Assembly (NCBI GenBank): GCA_011800155.1
Contig: CM022375.1
Location: 2,728,001-2,792,000, forward strand
From: Flammulina velutipes
Taxonomy: Eukaryota; Basidiomycota; Agaricomycetes; Agaricales; Physalacriaceae
DNA length: 64,000 nucleotides
Reading direction: 5' to 3'
In this document: positions 58,502 through 64,000 of the stretch, piece after piece
How the letters are laid out: the number at the start of each line of letters is the position of its first letter
Position numbering within the stretch: the stretch's first letter is position 1
The notes under the pieces: generated by a model
What the model saw: the letters and a program-made list of their open reading frames with translations, nothing else
Told to the model about the DNA's origin: nothing
Database searches by the model: none
Position numbers and translations under genes: made by a program

Positions 58502-59840
58502 ATGCCTGCTACTATCAACTCCCTTGCGACAGAGACGATGAGCGAAATATTCTCACATGTGTTCCACTCCCAGTCAACCGAGGATTGGTGCTACAAAACG
58601 CTCCCGAATCTTCGTCTAGTCTCCCGCCACTGGAATGCGACGGTTGAAGCGTATCCCGAGCTATGGAAGCACGTCTTCATCTCAGAGCATTCTGCTCATT
58701 CCCCTGGTCAATCTCTTTTTCAATCAACCCATTCGAGGCTTCTCCGTAGCAAGAACCGTCCCCTCGAGATCACCATCAAACTATCCATCGATATTAGCCC
58801 CAACCTCTTCGATATTCACGAAGCTGAAACCTTGGGAAAGATGATGAACGCGGTGGCGTCTCGGATTCAGTACTTCGAAATCTCTGGCCACCACTTTTCT
58901 CTTGAAAGGGCTATTCTACGCGAGCTGGGAGGGACGACTATGCCTCTCCTCCACTCGTGCCTCTTTCGAGTGGACGTGCCTTCCAATCCCGAATACCATC
59001 CGTCGTTTTTCCCTGCATGGACAACCCCCAGACAGGCGGCTTTATATGGAAGCCTTCCTCGGATTTCTGGAGCCTATTTGCCAGTCGCTGCGCATTCTGG
59101 AGATCACCGATGCTTTGGGCCCAGCGGCTGGCTCCGGTGAGAAAGGCATCTCGATCCTTACAGACCTCGAGGTCCCTTCCTGGGGCTACGACGACTATTA
59201 TGTACCCTTGGGTTTCCTTCATAACACAATCATGTTTGAACTGAGGAATCTCACCCTCACATATACCGGCCTTGATACATACGACCCAATGGAAGATCAC
59301 TATGATCTTTTCGTCTTCGCCATCTGATGCCTGCGATCGTGTCAGCTGGAAAATCTCACCCTCAACGGTGTGGTATTCCCGAACGAGGAAGACTACAAAA
59401 TCGAAATCCCTCCTCCCGGCACAGAGCCATCTGCCAAAACACTTGTGTACCTTGTTCAGGATATCGGATTGCCGGTTGAGAAGTTTACGGCGATATGTGG
59501 TCACTGGACGATGCCGCTTGTGGTGTTCTTCTTCCAGAATTTCTCGAGCCTGGAGTATCTTTCGTTGGAGAACCTCATTTGTACTGATGGCAAGACGAAT
59601 ATCCTCAAGTTGATGGCATGCTATTGGCAGGAAGGGATGCTGGATACGTTGAAGACGTTGCATTTTGACGGGCCTCCCGAAGGTGTTCTCGAGCTACTAT
59701 CGGCGATCGAGAAGGAGAAGATAGCTGGGTTTAGGCCTTTACCACTGCAAGTCAGTGTTGGCGACAAGTTGAAGAATGCGCTGTCGGCAGAGGAGAAATT
59801 GAAGCTGGAGAGATACATCGATGTGTTAGCGGTAGCATAG
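58502..59840 (+). pseudogene. Type I F-box-like pseudogene
   Basis: Starts MPATINSLATETMSEIF and follows the 14498-16030 protein through the F-box (TLPNLRLVSRHWNATVEAY) and the first LRR-like part. At about 58965 some 200 bp are missing and the frame shifts: the next frame resumes at FEWTCLPIPNTIRRFSLHG. At 59325-59327 an in-frame TGA stands where the paralogue has CGA (IRFVPLRQLE). After it the same frame continues intact (QLENLTLNGVVFPNEEDYK ... LSAEEKLKLERYIDVLAVA) to 59840. A truncated F-box protein of about 210 residues could still be made. A TATA-like TTATAAAT is at 58375-58382. Confidence 0.75.
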
Positions 59841-60825
59841 GACGATCTTACGCCTTTTAGTTAACGCGTTATGTATGCACGTATTTCTAACGAGCGCTGC
59901 CAGAGTGGTAGTCTGAATATTTATCAACTACACACAAACCTAATCGTCAAGCACCTTTGCGTGAATTCTGAGTAGTACCCGTTCGGTAACAGTATGTAAT
60001 ACCATTGTATCAACCATTAGCAAGTATGGCATCCCGCGCATCGTTCACCGTGTATTCATTCTCTTCACCGGGAATGTAGGACAGTATCAATATAGGGTAA
60101 TCATGAAAGCTGTGTACTTGTAACGTTGGTGGTGAAATCATCATGAGGATCATTGGACTTTACACGGATTGACTCGACAAATCCGTGTGATTCTCTTAGT
60201 AGTTCGCAGTCGATATCGGATGTTAAGGCAACGCGAATGCTTATGCCACCATACACTTGCATGAATGTAAGAGATGTAGCGCGGTTACATAACCAAGGTG
60301 ACGTATAACGCAGTCGTCGTATCTGGAATATTGCGTTACATAGAAATGCGGTACGCACGTTAATCTCCCAATGCATCCAAATTAGGATGTGCGTAACACA
60401 TGACGATGGGGTGTATCTACTCTAGAGCTTAGGTGCGAGTAGAGTATGCATATAACTCATGAACCTTGTCTTGTGGATGAGCAACGTGACGACGGACTCC
60501 TAATCTAGGCGTCGTAAACTAGGCGGGAGCAAGATATGGTGATGCGTAGTGGGCATGGCGGGGGTCACGGGCATAATCAGAGTTTGGTTGATGTTCTCAC
60601 GCTACATGATCGCAGATCTGATGTGGCGGTGTTCCATTTAGGCTCGATAATAGCGGGATCAAAGCTATGTATTTCTCGTAGCTTTACAATGGCTGTGACT
60701 CATTATAGATCGACGGTATCGGTCAATAATGCCGACGAAGAATGCTAGTAATATGTAATTACAGTTAATGCTATACAAGAGTGTTATTACTTAAGGGATG
60801 CTTCAATCATAGAATCCCTCACAAA
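59841..60825. other. Intergenic, M35 copy 4 promoter region
   Basis: No gene recognised. A tRNA-like A-box string at about 59895 lacks a B box. The 60660-60690 segment resembles the upstream region of M35 copy 3. Confidence 0.5.
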
Positions 60826-62471
60826 ATGCATCTACTCTCCTTTTCTGTAACTGCTTTCCTGGCGACAGCTTTTCTGAGCGCAGCAGCGATGCCGACGTCG
60901 CAGCCTCCAAAGGGAGTTAGTCTGGTACTATCCCTCGAAGGTACAGTACTTCTCGTTCATAGCTCCCGTATATGTATTCATGCACGCAACCATTAGTCCC
61001 GTCTTCCGTTGACAATGTCGACGACTTCACCATAACTGGTACGCTGAAATCCGAGAGCACGAAGGACATCAAAGTCGTCACTGATCCCAGCGGGATACTC
61101 TTCGACTATTTCGCTCCGGATGTTCTCGATTTCAAGAAGGAGCTGGACGAAACGACGAAGGAAATGACGGAGGAGGAGTCGGACGAAAAGACTAAGCCCG
61201 TGTTTGTGGGCGGCATAGCAAAATGGTCTATTGAGACCTATTTAACTCTTTACGAGGAGGATGGTGATGAAGGAGTCGAAAACAAGGATGCCCACGCTGG
61301 GACACCGGAGGGAGGCAGCGCTGGATTCCCAGATTACACAAGCGACGACGACAACACGAGCAGTTCTCAAGTCTCCGCATCGGACTCCTCTAAAACTAGT
61401 GAAGGAAGCACGCAGGGAGAAGGCAGAACTTATCCTCCTTTCACGACTCACACTCTCAATGCTGGTGATTCGATGGACTTCACATACAAAGGTGCCCAGG
61501 ATCCACTAATATCTCAGTCCTGCTAACGGTTGGTTTGTAGTCGGAAAGGGCTACGATTTTACCAAATCAGGCGCTGGTGTCTACGACGTCAAACTCAAGC
61601 GCGATTTCTTCTGGGTTTTGGTCAACGATGTCGTCACCACTGTCAAGGTAGATATCACGTCGAGCAAAGTGGATATCAAGGGGAAACTTGCTGGCAAGTT
61701 TCCTCCTCCGAAAAAGATCCAATCTTGGACGGGAATAAATAAACGAGAAGAACCTGCGCTAGGAACGATAGACTGCCCTGCTGTTGCAATTCCGATAATT
61801 TTGCGAACGGCAAAGATGGCGATGAAGCTTGTAGCTGCATCACGCAAGTGAGTTTGTTCGAAATAGTGACTATGTCTCTTGTATACTTATACGTAATCCA
61901 GATCTCTTGACGATATGGATGCAGACGGCTCTGACCGGGGTCCATACGAGCATTGGTTCGGGGACTGGGATACCAAGGAAACCATCTTCCAACCTTACCG
62001 GCCTCGGGATCATGTCAAAGCTATGTACAAAGGCATCCGACCTTTCAATACTGCTGGAATCGACGGCGGATACACCTATGATTGTGACTGCGACAGGAAT
62101 ACAGTGGCGTATATCGTTCTGGGAGAGTCAGTCTCGTTCAACTTTCCTTCATGCCTCGTATTTATCGTTACAGGTTCTACGAGGCGCCCGAAAATCCGGT
62201 TATTCACCTCTGCAACTTGTTCCGCTCTCACCTGGCACCGATTGCTGGGGGGACGGATACGAAGGCGGGTACACTCATTCATGAGGCTACGCATTTCCCG
62301 TTTGTTCGGCCCCGTACACAGGATTTTGCATATGGCACCATAGACGCTCATGCCCTCAGGTCTAGTCCGTTCATGGCGACAAGGAACGCGGATTCTTATG
62401 AGTTTTTCTCTGAGGAGCTGTATGAACCTTCGATGGACGAGCCTATCCAGAGGGTTAAGCCTGTCGTATGA
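60826..62471 (+). CDS. Secreted M35-type (Asp-zincin) metallopeptidase, copy 4
   Basis: Five exons: 60826-60940, 60997-61491, 61541-61847, 61902-62126, 62174-62471, giving 479 aa. Starts MHLLSFSVTAFLATAFLSAA (signal peptide). Prodomain-like FTITGTLKSESTKDIKVV, linker PDYTSDDDNTSSSQVSASDS, then KRDFFWVLVNDVVTTVKVD. Catalytic part with YEHWFGDWDTKE, GGYTYDCDCD, GGTDTKAGTLIHEATHF (HEATH 417-421), Asp431 in RTQDFAYG and NADSYEFFSE. All aspzincin ligands are present, so it is predicted active and secreted. It lies about 1 kb downstream of the type I pseudogene at 58502-59840 on the same strand, mirroring the 14498/11374 pair. R1 copy 6 lies downstream. Confidence 0.88.
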
Positions 62472-62689
62472 TAGATCGATTACCATTGTAAAATATTGCT
62501 TTCATACACATCCTTCCTCTGCTCCCATTTACAGGATATGACGCAGCCATACCGCCCAGCAGAGGCTCATAAATCGTGTTTTCTATGATCGTTCGGACGT
62601 TTTCGACATGGGAGGTAATGCCATGAGCGGCATAGTCCTCTTGGATTATATCAGCACAGAGTGTTGAGTAGACGTTGTCCACTAAGGAA

Positions 62690-63780
62690 GAGAGTGGCAA
62701 AATGCGGATGTGCGGCCCGTCGTACCGCTCCTGGCTTGCTTTTCGACCACCATCATCTCTTTCTCTTCGCTCTCAGTCCTGCATTGCGATGCGCTTCCCT
62801 GTCCAAGACCTCTCGCGCTGTTGTGTGTACAAGAGTACTTCGCCATTCAGACTCCGTAGCTGCGGTCGCCCTCGGAAATGGTACGTCGTTGTATGCGCTG
62901 CAATGTCGTCGACTTCACCTGTCCCAGACGTCTATCAAGCCTCGCGTTCTAGGGACGGTTTCTCTCTTGCTTTTTTGACACCTATGTGAAGACCCGTGCT
63001 CGTTGCCTTATCTGCGGCCGAACCTCATCTCGACGTTACCACCTTAGCGCTGCCGTCATCGTCCGACCCAGCATGTACATTGTCGTCAAATTCTCTGCAC
63101 AACGTCTCTCGCGCTTTGGGGCGACAGCAACGTCTTCCCTCTTGCTTGGCCGACACGTATCCGACGACCCGTGCTCGCCGTCCAGCCAAACCTACTATCT
63201 CGACGTTGCCACATTAGCCTTGCCGTCATCGTACAGGACATGCGCATGATGAACGAATCACTTGCCGCCATTCCCCTTTCCTCGCCTCCGGTGGGACGAG
63301 CCACCTTGCTTTGCGAAATCGTACGTCGTTGGAATTCCGTCTTTCCTTGTCGACTAATCCTGCCCAAGATGACCATCGTTTTTTGTGGCTGCTACACCTA
63401 CCTTCTACATTGTTAATGAACGCCGCCTGCATCGACAATACCTCCTCGGGAAACTCCTATGGATATATTAGACCAACTTCTTCAGAATATGCCTCCGTCG
63501 GATTCCATGCTGCGCAATACACCCGGCTTCTTGCGACGGCCTCTGACTCGAAGCTACCAGTCGTTCTGCGTTCTTCTACGCTGGCGAAACGGCGAAAATA
63601 CACGAACAACACGATCGAGAGGGCACATACACGTCGATGAATATCCCGTCAAGTCACGACACTGGAAGGATGGATTCCGAAGAAGGGAGAGATATCGTCT
63701 GGGTTTGTCAAGGCCCTTCTACTACTGTATGTCGTGCCGCTTCCTCTGTCTAACATATTTCTTACTCTAAAACCTTAGAT
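62690..63780 (+). repeat. R1 dispersed degenerate repeat, copy 6
   Basis: Begins GATGTGCGGCCCGTCGTACCG followed by GCTTTTCGACCACCATCATC and later TGGTACGTCGTTGTATGCGC. Diverged, with two internal related blocks (62990s and 63160s both contain CTCGACGTTRCCAC). The last about 220 bp of the window hold no recognisable feature. Confidence 0.45.
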
Positions 63781-64000
63781 CTATAGATGCTAACGCTGCA
63801 TATCAACCTAGCTGCTATTATTCATCGACGGCAAGCATCCGCTTCTCGCATTGTTAGTTGTATTCGGTGCCAGACGGGTACTTATATCTTCAATTGCCGC
63901 GCATCTCGTGTTGGGTAACCGTCCCTTCAATTATCCGTTGACCACATATAGTAGACACGACCAGTTTACCGCAGACGCTACTTCCGGGTCTACTCATACC

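Noticed and set aside
59890..59920. tRNA-like GCCAGAGTGGTAGTC string
   Set aside because: No B box, no anticodon stem or acceptor stem pairing in the following 80 bases.
1..64000. CRISPR arrays, operons, ribosome binding sites, phage or plasmid functions
   Set aside because: Gene structure is eukaryotic with many introns; no regularly spaced direct repeats other than the coding minisatellite at 43347-43570.

Overview
The window is nuclear DNA of a filamentous fungus, most probably an agaricomycete basidiomycete. The support is the many introns of about 35-60 nt with GT...CTAAC/CTGA...AG signals, several F-box-like paralogue families of agaricomycete style, secreted M35 peptidyl-Lys-type metallopeptidases, and a Tnp2/CACTA-type DNA transposon. 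I cannot name the species. There is no plasmid, phage, CRISPR, rRNA or tRNA signal. Exon joins were worked out by hand from reading frames, splice signals and comparison of paralogues inside the window.

Four gene families make up most of the window. (1) Four five-exon genes for secreted Asp-zincin (M35) metallopeptidases: 338-1937 (-), 11374-12974 (-), 53613-55268 (+), 60826-62471 (+). (2) Type I F-box-like proteins, about 510 aa and intronless: 3086-4612, 14498-16030 and 24791-26329, plus broken copies at 1-66 (partial at the edge), 20820-21423 and 58502-59840. (3) Type II F-box-like proteins, two exons and about 350-410 aa: 6992-8169, 9763-10909, 19400-20610, 27555-28831 and 49462-50668, plus relics at 6280-6862, 48373-49275 and 55585-55709. 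(4) Type III F-box-like proteins, two exons and about 290 aa: 16468-17387 and 21610-22546, plus relics at 26985-27455 and 57603-58037. A degenerate repeat, here called R1, occurs in seven copies between them.

The two flanks are duplicated relative to each other. Read on its minus strand, the left arm (about 20.6 to 8.3 kb) runs type II - R1 - type III - type I - M35 - type II - R1. The right arm (about 49.5 to 63.8 kb) reads on the plus strand type II - R1 - M35 - type II fragment - R1 - type III - type I - M35 - R1. This looks like an inverted and partly tandem segmental duplication in a birth-and-death gene cluster, with many copies already pseudogenes.

The centre differs. A bZIP transcription factor gene (32015-33075, five exons) sits in a gene-poor stretch of about 7.5 kb. 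Next comes a complete CACTA-like transposon (36405-46602, 10,198 bp) bounded by terminal inverted repeats starting CACAAGTGG and a 3-bp AGA target duplication. It holds an uninterrupted nine-exon transposase gene and four further gene models: two large (664 and 812 aa) and two small (100 and 90 aa). A four-exon gene of unknown function (46988-48203) follows the right end.

The most interesting items are the gene-carrying transposon, the inverted cluster duplication with a triplicated divergent F-box pair, an M35 copy whose Asp zinc ligand has become His, and an octamer (GTGGCGCA/TGCGCCAC) found 14 times, about ten times more often than expected.
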